A DNA stretch of 38,554 nt, taken from Oscillospiraceae bacterium (lineage in GTDB: Bacteria; Bacillota; Clostridia; Oscillospirales; Oscillospiraceae). Below the pieces are notes generated by a model. The model was not told the origin of the DNA, ran no database searches, and saw nothing but the letters and a program-made list of their open reading frames with translations. This document shows, piece after piece, positions 23,598 through 32,155 of the stretch (its first letter is position 1; each line of letters starts with the position of its first letter). The translations under genes were made by a program, and so were the position numbers. The stretch is taken from assembly GCA_015068305.1 (NCBI GenBank), contig SVKV01000018.1, forward strand, positions 1 to 38,554, written 5' to 3'.

Positions 23598-25463
23598 ATG
23601 ACCTACAAGTTAGGAAGCTGTGATATTGCCGTCATCGGTGCGGGCCACGCCGGCATCGAGGCCGCTCTGGCCGCCGCAAGGCTGGGCTGTCACACCATCC
23701 TCTTTACCATCAATCTGGATGCTGTGGGCAATATGCCCTGCAACCCGGCCATCGGCGGCACCGGCAAGGGCCACATCGTCCGGGAGATCGATGCCCTGGG
23801 CGGCGAGATGGGTCTGGCTGCGGACAAGGCCTGCATCCAGTACCGGATGCTAAATAAGGGCAAAGGCCCTGCGGTCCATTCCCTCCGAGCCCAGGCCGAC
23901 CGCAGACTCTACCAGCAGGTGATGAAGCACACCCTGGAGCAGCAGGAAAACCTGGAGCTGAAGCAGGCCCAGATCGTGGAAGTACTCACCGAAAACGGAG
24001 CGGTACGGGGTGTCCGCACCCAGCTGGGTGCCGTGTATGAGGCAAAAGCGGTCATCATCGCCACCGGCACATACCTGGACAGCACCGTCATCACCGGCGA
24101 ATGCATCATCGAATCCGGCCCCGACGGCATGCACCCCAGCAAGGGTTTGGCTGACAATCTGCGCACCCTGGGTCTGCCTCTGCGGCGGTTCAAAACCGGT
24201 ACCCCGCCCCGGATCAACCGGCGGAGCGTGGATTTTTCCAAAATGGAGCTGCAGCCCGGCGACGAAAAAATCGAGCCCTTCTCCTTCCGCACGGAGCACA
24301 CCCCCTATAATGCGGCGGTATGCCACCTGACCTATACCAACGAAAAGACCCACGAGATCATCAGGGCCAATCTCCACCGCTCTCCCATGTACGACGGCAC
24401 CATCTCCGGTGTCGGTCCCCGGTACTGTCCCAGCATCGAGACCAAAATTGTCCGGTTCTCCGACAAGCCCCGGCATCAGCTGTTCATCGAGCCCTGCGGA
24501 CTGGATACGGAGGAGCTATATATTCAGGGCTTCTCCTCTTCCCTGCCGGAGGATGTGCAGCTTGCCATGATGCGCACCATCCCGGGGCTGGAAAATGCGG
24601 AAATGATGCGGCCCGCCTATGCCATCGAGTATGAGTGCGTGGATCCCACCGCACTGCTGCCCACTCTGGAAACCAAGGCTGTTTCCGGCCTTTACGGTGC
24701 CGGACAGTTCAACGGCACCTCCGGCTATGAGGAAGCTGCCGCCCAGGGCCTTATTGCCGGCATCAATGCGGTGCTGAAGCTCCGGGAAGAATCCCCGCTG
24801 ATCCTCACCCGGGACACCAGCTACATCGGCACCCTCATTGACGATCTGGTGACCAAGGGCACGGAAGAGCCTTACCGGATCATGACCAGCCGCTCCGAGT
24901 ACCGGCTGCTCCACCGGCAGGATAACGCCGATCAGCGGCTGTGCCACATCGGTGCGAAAGTGGGCCTTGTTCCTCCCGAACGGCTCCGGCAGGTGGAGGC
25001 CAAGTATGAACAGGTGCGCCGGGAGGTAAACCGGCTGGAAGGAAGCGGTGTGCCCGCCTCCCCCGCGCTCAATGCCATGCTGGAAAGTCGGGGCTCTGCG
25101 CCCGTGGCCAACTCCGCAAGACTTGCCGACCTGCTGCGCCGCCCCCAGGTGACCTATGGGGACATCGCCCCCTTCGATCCGGATCGTCCGGAGCTTCCCG
25201 CCGCCGTGACAGAGGAAGTGGAGATTCAGATCAAATATGCAGGCTATCTTGCCCGGCAGGAAAAGCAGGTGGCAGACTTCAAGAAGGAAGAAGCCCGGCT
25301 GCTGCCCCCGGACATTGACTACGGATCCATCGGCGGTCTGCGGCTGGAGGCCCAGGAGAAGCTCTCTGCCATCCGACCCATGTCCATCGGCCAGGCAGGC
25401 CGGATCTCCGGCGTCAGCCCGGCGGATATCGCTGTGCTGCTGATCTGGCTGGAACAGAGATAA
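23598..25463 (+). CDS. mnmG: tRNA uridine-5-carboxymethylaminomethyl modification enzyme MnmG (GidA)
   Basis: The 621-residue FAD enzyme works with MnmE to build the cmnm5 group on U34 of certain tRNAs. The N-terminal FAD site is [19 protein letters not shown] (about residues 10-28). The signatures [26 protein letters not shown] and RYCPSIE(T)K are both clear, and the second dinucleotide-site region contains [22 protein letters not shown]. The helical C-terminal tail ends [19 protein letters not shown], the MnmE- and tRNA-binding part. Length is standard. AAGGAG lies ten bases upstream of the ATG. No promoter of its own is evident; it may be read through repeat A3 from trmB. Confidence 0.97.
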   Translation: MTYKLGSCDIAVIGAGHAGIEAALAAARLGCHTILFTINLDAVGNMPCNPAIGGTGKGHIVREIDALGGEMGLAADKACIQYRMLNKGKGPAVHSLRAQADRRLYQQVMKHTLEQQENLELKQAQIVEVLTENGAVRGVRTQLGAVYEAKAVIIATGTYLDSTVITGECIIESGPDGMHPSKGLADNLRTLGLPLRRFKTGTPPRINRRSVDFSKMELQPGDEKIEPFSFRTEHTPYNAAVCHLTYTNEKTHEIIRANLHRSPMYDGTISGVGPRYCPSIETKIVRFSDKPRHQLFIEPCGLDTEELYIQGFSSSLPEDVQLAMMRTIPGLENAEMMRPAYAIEYECVDPTALLPTLETKAVSGLYGAGQFNGTSGYEEAAAQGLIAGINAVLKLREESPLILTRDTSYIGTLIDDLVTKGTEEPYRIMTSRSEYRLLHRQDNADQRLCHIGAKVGLVPPERLRQVEAKYEQVRREVNRLEGSGVPASPALNAMLESRGSAPVANSARLADLLRRPQVTYGDIAPFDPDRPELPAAVTEEVEIQIKYAGYLARQEKQVADFKKEEARLLPPDIDYGSIGGLRLEAQEKLSAIRPMSIGQAGRISGVSPADIAVLLIWLEQR

Positions 25464-25614
25464 ATGCAGAATGCAGAATTAAGAATGCAGAATTGTAGTA
25501 TGTCCTGCGGACATGTTTTCAAAAAATCGGCGAAGCCGATACCATCATTCTGCATTTTGCATTCATCATTCTGCATTGGGCAGCGCAAGCTGCCCGACAA
25601 ACTGTAATTTGCAT
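25464..25614. repeat. Family A palindromic heptad repeat (A4)
   Basis: It begins at the mnmG stop codon with ATGCAGA-ATGCAGA-ATTAAGA-ATGCAGA units. Inside are small hairpins GTCC/GGAC and TCGGC/GCCGA; at the right end is GGGCAGC/GCTGCCC followed by GACAAACTGTAATTTG. The left terminal repeat is missing. Confidence 0.87.
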
Positions 25615-25662
25615 AGCACAACCTTTGCCTCCGGTGCATAGAATGACCGGAGGCGATTTTTT

Positions 25663-26589
25663 ATGGCAATTGTGAAAACGGATGTCCCCATGACCTACGC
25701 ACGCTGTGAGCAGACCATTCTGGAACTGGTGAAGGCTTACCCCTTCCTGCGCACCGAGGTGCTGACGGAAACCGCCCAGGGCCGGAATCTGCGGACCCTG
25801 GTCATCGGAAACGGGCCGAGGAAGGTAATCTATTCCGCCGCCTGGCACGCCAACGAATGGATCACCACCCCCATCCTGCTGAAATTTGCGGAGGAATTTG
25901 CAGAAGCCATCCAAAATGGCGGTGCGGTTTTCGGCACCGATGCCGGAGATCTGGCAGCAAAGGCAACGGTCTACATGGTTCCCATGGTCAATCCCGATGG
26001 GGTGGATCTGGTTACCGGCGCCATCGGGCCCGGAAGCCGGGCCTATGAAAACGCGGCCCAAATCGGATCTGATTTCCCGGCCATTCCCTTCCCGGAAGGA
26101 TGGAAGGCAAATTTAAACGGTGTGGATCTGAACCTCCAGTTCCCTGCCGGGTGGCTGAGGGCCCGGGAGATCAAATTCACCCAGGGCTTCAACCGCCCCG
26201 CACCCAGAGATTACGTGGGTCGTTCCCCCTTAAGTCAGCGGGAATCCAGAGCCATGGCAGGCTACACCGAGTATATCGATCCGGCCCTGGTGCTGGCCTA
26301 TCACACCCAGGGAAAGGAAATTTACTGGCAATTCCTGGACTACGAGGTGCCCGGAGCCCGGGAACTGGGAGAACAGCTGGCCCGGGTCAGCGGCTATACC
26401 CTTTCAGAACCGGCTGAAGTTTCCAGCTATGCCGGCTACAAGGACTGGTTTATCAAGGATTTTAGGAAACCGGGCTTTACCGTTGAGGCAGGTGCCGGCA
26501 CCAATCCCCTGCCCCTGAGCCAGTTCGACGAAATCTACCAGGATAATCTGGGTATCCTGGTCACCGCCGCCGCAGGCAGTGCGCCCTGA
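25663..26589 (+). CDS. M14 family zinc carboxypeptidase, gamma-D-glutamyl-diamino acid endopeptidase-like
   Basis: The 308-residue protein has the zinc ligands His62 and Glu65 (AAWHANEW) and His214 (LAYHTQGKE), and the catalytic Glu275 (FTVEAGAG). The segment GVDLNLQFPAGW corresponds to GVDLNRNFP of true carboxypeptidases; the Arg that holds the substrate carboxylate is replaced by Leu. This fits Firmicute M14 peptidases that cut peptidoglycan stem peptides or muropeptides instead of free C termini. No signal peptide is present, so a cytoplasmic muropeptide recycling role is likely. The start follows GGAGGC; the upstream 48 bases hold no clear promoter. It is flanked on both sides by family A repeats. 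Confidence 0.87.
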   Translation: MAIVKTDVPMTYARCEQTILELVKAYPFLRTEVLTETAQGRNLRTLVIGNGPRKVIYSAAWHANEWITTPILLKFAEEFAEAIQNGGAVFGTDAGDLAAKATVYMVPMVNPDGVDLVTGAIGPGSRAYENAAQIGSDFPAIPFPEGWKANLNGVDLNLQFPAGWLRAREIKFTQGFNRPAPRDYVGRSPLSQRESRAMAGYTEYIDPALVLAYHTQGKEIYWQFLDYEVPGARELGEQLARVSGYTLSEPAEVSSYAGYKDWFIKDFRKPGFTVEAGAGTNPLPLSQFDEIYQDNLGILVTAAAGSAP

Positions 26590-26623
26590 GGGTCCTATCC
26601 CCGGCAGGAAAATGCGTAGAGGA

Positions 26624-26806
26624 CTTCAAATTGGAATTTGTCGGGCAGTTTACACTGCCCAATGCAAAATGTAAAATGCAAAATGCAGAATTATGGTGTC
26701 GGCTTCGCCGACTATTCTAATCATTTCCGAAGGAAATACCACAATTTTGCATTCTGCATTCTGAATTCTGCATTTCGCGCACCAGCGCGACAAACTGTAA
26801 TTTGGC
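26624..26806. repeat. Family A palindromic heptad repeat, full copy (A5)
   Basis: Almost identical to A3 over its whole length, with the same terminal ends, arms and small hairpins, but the second inner hairpin is TTTCC-GAA-GGAAA instead of TTTCC-GCA-GGAAA and the right end reads CTGTAATTTG. It lies between the M14 peptidase gene and psuK. Confidence 0.9.
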
Positions 26807-26818
26807 TTGCAATTTGTA

Positions 26819-26846
26819 TTGACAAATGCCCGGCATTTTATATAAT
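26819..26846 (+). promoter_or_regulatory. Promoter of psuK-psuG
   Basis: TTGACA (26819-26824) and TATAAT (26841-26846) are 16 bases apart, just after repeat A5. Confidence 0.78.
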
Positions 26847-26888
26847 AAACATAGTTAAAATATTAAACAACATTTAGGCGGTGACTGT

Positions 26889-27965
26889 ATGACACAAAGA
26901 GAACGGCAGATACTGCAGCTGATCGAAGCAAACCCCATGATCTCCCAGCAGGAACTGGCTGACGGACTGGGCATCACCCGGTCCTCTGTGGCAGTTCATA
27001 TTTCCAATCTGATGTCCAAGGGCCATATTGCAGGCCGGGGCTATGTGCTTCGTTCCGGCAGCTATGCGGTGGTTGTGGGCGGTGTCAACGTGGACATCGG
27101 CGGCAAACCCTTTGCCCCTCCGGTGGCTGCAGACTCCAACCCCGGCACTGTCAGCATCAGTCTGGGCGGTGTGGGCCGGAATATTGCCCACAACTTAAGT
27201 CTGATGGGCACCGACGTGCGGCTGCTGACCGCCTACGGCGACGATATCCACGGCCACCGGGTGGCAGCCTCCTGCTCCGAGCTGGGCATCGACTTGAGCC
27301 ACGCCCGGCGGATCTCCGGCGGCACCACCTCCACCTATCTGTATCTGATGGATGAGCAGGGAGAAATGGTTCTTGCGGTCTCGGATATGGAAATCTGCAA
27401 GAAGATCACCCCCACCTATCTTTCTGCCCATCTAGGCCTGCTGCAGAACGCCCAGGTAATTATCTGCGACGCCAATATTCCGGAGGAATCTCTGATTTAT
27501 CTGGCTGAAAACTGTGCTGTGCCCCTGTTCTGCGACCCGGTATCCACCGTCAAGGCAGAAAAGCTCCGGCCCATCCTGCACAAAATCCACACCCTCAAGC
27601 CCAACCGGCTGGAAGCAGAGCTGCTGTCCGGCGTGAAGATTGAAACAACGGAGGATGTTGCAAAGGCTGCGGATGCCCTTCTGGCGCTGGGTGTCCACAG
27701 GGTGTTCATCTCCATGGGCGCCGACGGCGTTTATGCCGCCATGGGCAGTCAGTGTATTCTGCTGCCCAATCTGCCCGGAAATGCCGTCAACACCACCGGC
27801 TGCGGCGATGCCTTCATGGCTGCCCTGGCCTGGGCATACTTGGAGGGTATGGATCTGAAGGAAACGGCCCTGGCAGGCCTGGCCGCCGGTGCCATCGCCA
27901 TGGAATCTCCGGAGACCATCAACCCCGCCATGAGTGCCACAGCCATCCGAAACCGAATCAAATAA
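26889..27965 (+). CDS. psuK: Pseudouridine kinase with an N-terminal winged-helix domain (PfkB family)
   Basis: The first 55 or so residues form a winged helix-turn-helix (RERQILQLIEANPMISQQELADGLGITRSSVAVHISNL pattern, split by a turn). From residue 58 a PfkB kinase domain follows: VVVGGVNVDIGG, the first signature SLGGVGRNIAHNLSLMG, and the second signature NTTGCGDAFMAAL at 301-313 with catalytic Asp307. Phosphorylation of pseudouridine to its 5'-phosphate is indicated by the neighbour psuG. The DNA-binding domain suggests that the enzyme senses substrate and regulates its own operon. The start codon is preceded by AGGCGGTGA. HTH-kinase fusions of this kind are known in Clostridia; kinase specificity rests on context. 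Confidence 0.9.
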   Translation: MTQRERQILQLIEANPMISQQELADGLGITRSSVAVHISNLMSKGHIAGRGYVLRSGSYAVVVGGVNVDIGGKPFAPPVAADSNPGTVSISLGGVGRNIAHNLSLMGTDVRLLTAYGDDIHGHRVAASCSELGIDLSHARRISGGTTSTYLYLMDEQGEMVLAVSDMEICKKITPTYLSAHLGLLQNAQVIICDANIPEESLIYLAENCAVPLFCDPVSTVKAEKLRPILHKIHTLKPNRLEAELLSGVKIETTEDVAKAADALLALGVHRVFISMGADGVYAAMGSQCILLPNLPGNAVNTTGCGDAFMAALAWAYLEGMDLKETALAGLAAGAIAMESPETINPAMSATAIRNRIK

Positions 27966-27995
27966 TATTTACATACAAAGGAAAAGGTGACAATT

Positions 27996-28916
27996 ATGAT
28001 CATGAACAAGTATCTGGACGTCAATCCCGAAGTAGCCGCCGCCATCGCAGAGGGCAAGCCCGTTGTTGCCCTAGAATCCACCATCATCTCCCACGGTATG
28101 CCCTACCCCCAGAACGTGGAAACCGCTCTGGCCGTTGAGCAGATCATCCGCCAGCAGGGCGCTGTGCCCGCCACCATCGCCATCATCGGCGGGCGTCTGA
28201 AGGCAGGTCTGACTGCCGAAGAAATCGAGTACTTCGGCAAGAAGGGTCAGGCCATCCACAAGGCCTCCCGCCGGGATCTGGCTGTTCTCTGCGCCCGGGG
28301 CGAGGACGGTGCCACCACCGTTACCACCACCATGATCATTGCCCATATGGCAGGTATCAAGATTTTTGCCACCGGCGGCATCGGCGGTGTACACAGAGGT
28401 GCCGAAACCACCATGGACATCTCCGCCGACCTGGAAGAGCTGGGCCAGACTCCCGTTATGGTGGTCTGTGCAGGTGCCAAGTCCATTCTGGATCTGGGCC
28501 TGACTCTGGAATATCTGGAGACCAAGGGTGTCCCCGTCATCGGCTATGGCACCGAGGAGCTGCCCGCCTTCTACACCCGCCAGTCCGGCTTTGGTGTGGA
28601 TTACCGCATCGACACCCCCGAGGAGCTGGCCGCTGCCTTCAAGGCAGGTCATGAAATGGGCCTCAAGTCCGGTATGCTGGTGACCAACCCCATCCCCGAG
28701 GAGTTCGCCATGCCCAAGGAAGTCATTGACCGGGCCATCGACCAGGCCATTGCCGAGTGCAACGAAAAGGGCATCAAGGGCAAGGAGACCACTCCCTTCC
28801 TGCTGGCCCGGGTTGCAGAGCTCACCGGCGGCGATTCCCTGGCCTCCAACATCCGTCTGGTGTTCAACAACGCCAAGGTTGCCGCCCAGACCGCCGTTGC
28901 ATACTGCAAGAACTGA
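27996..28916 (+). CDS. psuG: Pseudouridine-5'-phosphate glycosidase
   Basis: The 306-residue enzyme splits the C-C glycosidic bond of pseudouridine 5'-phosphate into uracil and ribose 5-phosphate. Family features are VALESTIISHGMPYPQN, the ARGEDGATTVTTTM loop, FATGGIGGVHRGAE, and CAGAKSILDLGLTLEYLE, in which Lys162 probably forms the Schiff base by analogy with the E. coli enzyme. The start at 27996 is preceded by AAAGGTG six bases away; GTG at 27987 is part of that binding site. It follows psuK by 30 bases and ends at a terminator. The ribose 5-phosphate joins the same pentose pool as the deo products. Confidence 0.95.
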   Translation: MIMNKYLDVNPEVAAAIAEGKPVVALESTIISHGMPYPQNVETALAVEQIIRQQGAVPATIAIIGGRLKAGLTAEEIEYFGKKGQAIHKASRRDLAVLCARGEDGATTVTTTMIIAHMAGIKIFATGGIGGVHRGAETTMDISADLEELGQTPVMVVCAGAKSILDLGLTLEYLETKGVPVIGYGTEELPAFYTRQSGFGVDYRIDTPEELAAAFKAGHEMGLKSGMLVTNPIPEEFAMPKEVIDRAIDQAIAECNEKGIKGKETTPFLLARVAELTGGDSLASNIRLVFNNAKVAAQTAVAYCKN

Positions 28917-28928
28917 TCCGAAACAGCC

Positions 28929-28959
28929 AAGAACGCCGTCCTCCCGGACGGCGTTCTTT
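28929..28959 (+). terminator. Terminator after psuG
   Basis: AAGAACGCCGTC pairs with GACGGCGTTCTT and is followed by a short T run. Confidence 0.92.
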
Positions 28960-28964
28960 TATGC

Positions 28965-29022
28965 TCCAATTTCAGTTTGCCGGGATGCCCCGGCGGGCAA
29001 TGCGTTACGGACTGCCTCGGTT
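28965..29022. repeat. Family C short GC-rich repeat, copy C2
   Basis: CAATTTCAGTTTGCCGGGATGCCCCGGCGGGCAATGCG matches copy C1 in reverse orientation; given here in two halves, CAATTTCAGTTTG and GCCGGGATGCCCCGGCGG. It directly precedes repeat A6. Confidence 0.55.
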
Positions 29023-29205
29023 AAATTACAGTTTGTCGGGCAGCTTGAGCTGCCCAATGCAAAATGTAAAATGCAAAATGCAGAATTATGGTGTCGGCTT
29101 CGCCGACTATTATAATCATTTCCGCAGGAAATACATTTATTTTGCATTCTGCATTCTGCATTCTGAATTCTGCATTTCGCGCATCAGCGCGACAAACTCC
29201 AATTT
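29023..29205. repeat. Family A palindromic heptad repeat, full copy (A6)
   Basis: Nearly identical to A3 and A5, with one extra ATTCTGC unit in the right arm, the left hairpin GGGCAGC/GCTGCCC and the left end AAATTACAGTTTG. The right end CTCCAATTTA overlaps the TAA stop codon of the XRE regulator gene. Confidence 0.9.
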
Positions 29206-30013
29206 ACCGTTTCTGTTTACAGGCATATTCATATGCCTTTTCGTAATTGCCCAGTTCACGGTAGCAGCGCTCCAGTTTGGGGATGCACCGCTCCGGCAGC
29301 GCCCGCTCCGCCTTCAGATAGCACACCGCCGCTCTGGTAAACTGCCCCTTCACCAGATACACCTCACCCCGGAGGAACTGCCACAGGGGTGTATTCTTGT
29401 CCTCCATGGCCTCCAGCAGCTCCCCGCACCGGTCAAAACGCCCCTCTTCCAGGGCGGTCCGTGCCCGGAGCAGCAGTTCCCCATCCAGACCGGGTAATCC
29501 CCGGCAAAGCTTTCCCGCCATGTCCGGCGCCGCCTCCGCCAGCAGGAGCCTGCGCCTGCGCTCCAGATCTTCTGCGCAGTAGCAATCTTTGATCTCTCCC
29601 GCTTCCTCCAGCAGGATCCGGGCATATTCGGTTTTTCCCTGCCCGATGGCTTCCTCCGCCAGTTCCAGCGCTGCCAAAAGCTTCAGCAGCTGCCGCTCCC
29701 GCTCAAACAGGGGATCCGGCTCCCGGTAATCTTCCAGACCTGTCAGAATTCCGGCCCAGTCCCTTTCATCAAAAGCCTCCCTGGCCCGGGTCATCACCCG
29801 CTGGTTTGGAGATGTGAGCGCATCCTCCTCCAGAAAATAGCTGACGGTTTTTCCCAGCCGGGCCGCCAGAACCATCAGTGTGTCCATGGATGGCCGGGCA
29901 GAACCGTTCTCAATCTGAGAGAGCATATTCCGGGTGATGGTATCCCCGCACAGCTGCCGCTGGGAAAGGCCTGCTTCAATCCGGGCCTGTCTGATTTTTT
30001 CACCCAGTGTCAT
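29204..30013 (-). CDS. XRE family transcriptional regulator with a TPR-like C-terminal part
   Basis: The 269-residue protein begins with a helix-turn-helix of the Cro/C1 type (LGEKIRQARIEAGLSQRQLCG, then ITRNMLSQIENGSARPSMDTL), residues about 3-58. The rest is a series of amphipathic helices rich in Leu, Ala and Glu with repeats of about 34 residues near the end (LWQFLRGEVYLVKGQFTRAAVCYLKAERALPE and the next), as in RRNPP/Rgg-like regulators that bind peptides or partner proteins. It is divergent from a DUF975 membrane protein gene, which it may control. The start follows GGAGGG. The stop codon is inside the end of repeat A6. Confidence 0.85.
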   Translation of the reverse strand: MTLGEKIRQARIEAGLSQRQLCGDTITRNMLSQIENGSARPSMDTLMVLAARLGKTVSYFLEEDALTSPNQRVMTRAREAFDERDWAGILTGLEDYREPDPLFERERQLLKLLAALELAEEAIGQGKTEYARILLEEAGEIKDCYCAEDLERRRRLLLAEAAPDMAGKLCRGLPGLDGELLLRARTALEEGRFDRCGELLEAMEDKNTPLWQFLRGEVYLVKGQFTRAAVCYLKAERALPERCIPKLERCYRELGNYEKAYEYACKQKR

Positions 30014-30025
30014 GGTATCCCTCCC

Positions 30026-30049
30026 GGTAAGTTTTATTTACCCATTTTA
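30026..30049. promoter_or_regulatory. Repeated GGTAAA sites in the XRE/DUF975 divergent region
   Basis: On the minus strand GGTAAA-ATG-GGTAAA is followed by CTTACC, giving a direct repeat and an inverted repeat (GGTAA at 30026-30030 and TTACC at 30037-30041 on plus). It lies just upstream of the XRE gene and may be its operator. Confidence 0.4.
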
Positions 30050-30090
30050 CCACAGCCCCGGTCCCATTTCCATAGTCACAAAAAATTTAT

Positions 30091-30119
30091 TTGCTATTTG
30101 GACAGCTTTGGTTTATAAC
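30091..30119 (+). promoter_or_regulatory. Promoter of the DUF975 gene
   Basis: TTGCTA (30091-30096) and TATAAC (30114-30119) are 17 bases apart, 31 bases before the start codon. Confidence 0.6.
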
Positions 30120-30150
30120 TGTACTCATAAAGAAGAAAAGGAGGCACATC

Positions 30151-31134
30151 ATGAACATTCGCTCCCGAAGTGCCATACACGAAACCGCCCGGGTTGCTCT
30201 AGACCGGGCACCCCACAAGCATCGGATCATTCTGATCTATACCGCCGTCTGCTGCGGCCTGTCCCTGCTGGTCACCCTGCTGTCCGTATTCTTCAGCGAC
30301 CGGATCTCCGGCACCGGCGGTCTGGGAAGCATTGGTCTCCGCTCCGTTCTTTCCACCGGCCAGTCGGTGCTGCCAATCGTCCAGGCCATTATTACTGCCT
30401 GCCTGGGTCTCGGCTATCACATCGCCATGCTCACCGTCACCCGGGGCTACGAAGCCACCCCCCAGGTTCTGACCCAGGGCTTCCGGCACTGGGGTGCGCT
30501 GATCCGCGTAATGCTGCTGCAGGGCATCGTTTATTTTCTCCTGGGCTTCGCCGCTACTTATCTCAGCTCCTTCATTTTCCTGATGACTCCCTTCAGCGCA
30601 GGCTTCATGGAGATTATGGAGCCGGTGATCATGAACATGACCGTGATGGACAATTCCCTGATTCTGGATGAAGCCACCCTCATGGCCGCCGCAGAAACCA
30701 TGGTGCCCATGCTCTGGATCATGCTGGTTCTGTGTCTGCTGCTGATGGTTCCGGTCTATTTCCGGTTCCGGATGGTCACCTTCTGCCTGGCAGACAATCC
30801 CCGGCAGGGGGCCCTCGCCGCCATGGTCCAGAGCCGCCGGCTGCTGCGGGGCAACTGCTTCGCCCTGTTCCGGCTGGACTTAAGCCTGTGGTGGTTCTAT
30901 CTGGCCACGGTGGTAATCAACCTGCTGTGCTACGGCGATGTGCTGCTGCCGATGCTCGGTGTCAGTCTTCCCTGGAGCGGCACCGTCAGCTTCTATGTAT
31001 TTTACATCCTCTCCCTGGCGGCGCAGGTTGCCTTGAATTATTTCGCCATGAACCGGGTCTATGCCGTTTATGCAGTGGCCTATGATGCGCTGCTGGATCA
31101 GCAGCAGCCCCCCAAATATCCCGTACAGGTATAA
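30151..31134 (+). CDS. DUF975-like integral membrane protein
   Basis: The 327-residue protein has about six hydrophobic segments after a polar N terminus (MNIRSRSAIHETARVALDRAPHK). Hydrophobic stretches begin near residues 26, 76, 110, 190, 240 and 280. The region NPRQGALAAMVQSRRLLRGNCFALFRLDLSLWWFYL, read as two parts, corresponds to the conserved amphipathic plus membrane segment of DUF975 proteins. No enzymatic motif is present and the function is unknown. AAAGGAGG at 30137-30144 sets the start at 30151; an ATG at 30091 lies in the promoter. It is divergent from the XRE regulator gene and ends at a bidirectional terminator. Confidence 0.78.
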   Translation: MNIRSRSAIHETARVALDRAPHKHRIILIYTAVCCGLSLLVTLLSVFFSDRISGTGGLGSIGLRSVLSTGQSVLPIVQAIITACLGLGYHIAMLTVTRGYEATPQVLTQGFRHWGALIRVMLLQGIVYFLLGFAATYLSSFIFLMTPFSAGFMEIMEPVIMNMTVMDNSLILDEATLMAAAETMVPMLWIMLVLCLLLMVPVYFRFRMVTFCLADNPRQGALAAMVQSRRLLRGNCFALFRLDLSLWWFYLATVVINLLCYGDVLLPMLGVSLPWSGTVSFYVFYILSLAAQVALNYFAMNRVYAVYAVAYDALLDQQQPPKYPVQV

Positions 31135-31135
31135 C

Positions 31136-31170
31136 AAAAAGCCGTGCTGCAAAAAGCAGCACGGCTTTTA
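31136..31170. terminator. Bidirectional terminator between the DUF975 and Rrf2 genes
   Basis: AAAAGCCGTGCTGC pairs with GCAGCACGGCTTTT over AAAAA. T runs are present on both strands. Confidence 0.93.
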
Positions 31171-31174
31171 TATA

Positions 31175-31591
31175 TCAGATTGCGCCGCCGTCCCTGAGCA
31201 GATCTTCCAGCGTGATCCCTTCAAAGAAGTCATTGATCAGCTTTTCCAGTCTTTCCCACATGGGCAGGGTCTGGCAGCAGGAGCTGCGGCTGCAGGCAGC
31301 CGCACCCTGGGTGGTGCAGGAAACGGGGGCCAGGGAGCCTTCCGTCAGCCGCAGGATACTGCCGACGGTGTATTCTCCGGGCTTCCGGTTTAAGCGGTAG
31401 CCGCCGCCCTTGCCGTGGACCGCATCCAGGAAACCGGCCTTAGAGAGAATGGTCATGATGGATTCCAGATATTTCTGGGAAATATCCTCCGCCTCGGCGA
31501 TCTCCTTCAGCGGGATGTACGCATCATCGCCCCGCTGGGCCAGGCACAGCATCACCCGCAGCGCATAGCGCCCCTTGGTGGATACAATCAT
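31175..31591 (-). CDS. Rrf2 family regulator, IscR-like
   Basis: The 138-residue regulator has the Rrf2 winged helix: MIVSTKGRYALRVMLCLAQ, then IPLKEIAEAEDISQKYLESIM and the wing GFLDAVHGKGGGYRLNR. The C-terminal part has a cysteine cluster, C92, C100 and C105/C106, placed like the three cysteines of IscR that hold an Fe-S cluster. It is three bases downstream of iscU and closes the iscS-iscU operon, so it most likely senses Fe-S status and represses its own operon through the paired sites at 33362-33422. A cysteine-metabolism regulator (CymR type) is less likely given the cysteines and the neighbours. Confidence 0.88.
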   Translation of the reverse strand: MIVSTKGRYALRVMLCLAQRGDDAYIPLKEIAEAEDISQKYLESIMTILSKAGFLDAVHGKGGGYRLNRKPGEYTVGSILRLTEGSLAPVSCTTQGAAACSRSSCCQTLPMWERLEKLINDFFEGITLEDLLRDGGAI

Positions 31592-31594
31592 GGC

Positions 31595-32038
31595 TTATTC
31601 CCCGTGGACATGGTCGTGGAGCGCCTCGTGGTCGGTCTCCTTGAACTGCTCTGCATCATAGGGAATGCCGTTTTTGTCAAAGTAGTCCTTCAGGGCATTC
31701 TTGATGGCCTCCTCAGCCAGCACGGAGCAGTGGACCTTGTGGGCGGGCAGACCGTCCAGGGCCTCCACAACGGCCTTGTTGGTCAGCTCCAGAGCCTGGG
31801 ACACGGGCTTGCCCATGATCAGCTCGGTAGCCATGGAGGAAGATGCAATGGCGGAGCCGCAGCCGAAGGTTTCGAACTTGGCGTCCACAATGATGTCGTT
31901 TTCAATTTTCAGATAGATCTTCATGATGTCGCCGCACTTGGCGTTGCCGATCTCACCGATGCCGTCGGCATTTTCAATGCAGCCGACGTTTCTGGGGTTC
32001 ATAAAATGGTCCATGACCTTATCGCTGTAAAGTGCCAT
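31595..32038 (-). CDS. iscU: Fe-S cluster scaffold protein IscU/NifU-like
   Basis: The 147-residue scaffold has the three ligand cysteines Cys35 (NAKCGD with Asp37), Cys60 (ETFGCGSAIASSS) and Cys104 (KVHCSVLAEEAI). It takes sulfur from the cysteine desulfurase encoded upstream and builds clusters. After the usual domain (to about residue 125) there is a short acidic, His-rich tail (DHEALHDHVHGE) found in many clostridial IscU proteins. The start MALYSDKVMDHFMNPRN is the family standard. Between iscS and iscU lies the heptad element D, which does not interrupt either gene. Confidence 0.95.
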   Translation of the reverse strand: MALYSDKVMDHFMNPRNVGCIENADGIGEIGNAKCGDIMKIYLKIENDIIVDAKFETFGCGSAIASSSMATELIMGKPVSQALELTNKAVVEALDGLPAHKVHCSVLAEEAIKNALKDYFDKNGIPYDAEQFKETDHEALHDHVHGE

Positions 32039-32072
32039 ATTTAAAAATTCTCCTTAAATATCCAGATTGTTC

Positions 32073-32150
32073 CGAGAGTGGAGTGTGGAGTTTGGAGTGT
32101 GAAGGGAGCTGCAAACAACTCCACTCTTCACTCTCAACTCTTCACTCTTA
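32073..32150. repeat. Element D: palindrome with GAGTGTG heptad arms between iscS and iscU
   Basis: Left arm GAGAGTG-GAGTGTG-GAGTTTG-GAGTGTG, right arm CACTCTT-CACTCTC-AACTCTT-CACTCTT, both with 7-base periodicity and mutually complementary. The architecture is like family A but the heptamer differs. No other copy is seen in the window. Confidence 0.8.
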
Positions 32151-32155
32151 TATTT

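Noticed and set aside
28965..29203. Open frames running through the repeat regions (for example 28757-29497 plus and 28959-29147 minus)
   Set aside because: They are made of the palindromic repeats and GC-rich hairpins, and similar frames recur with each repeat copy.
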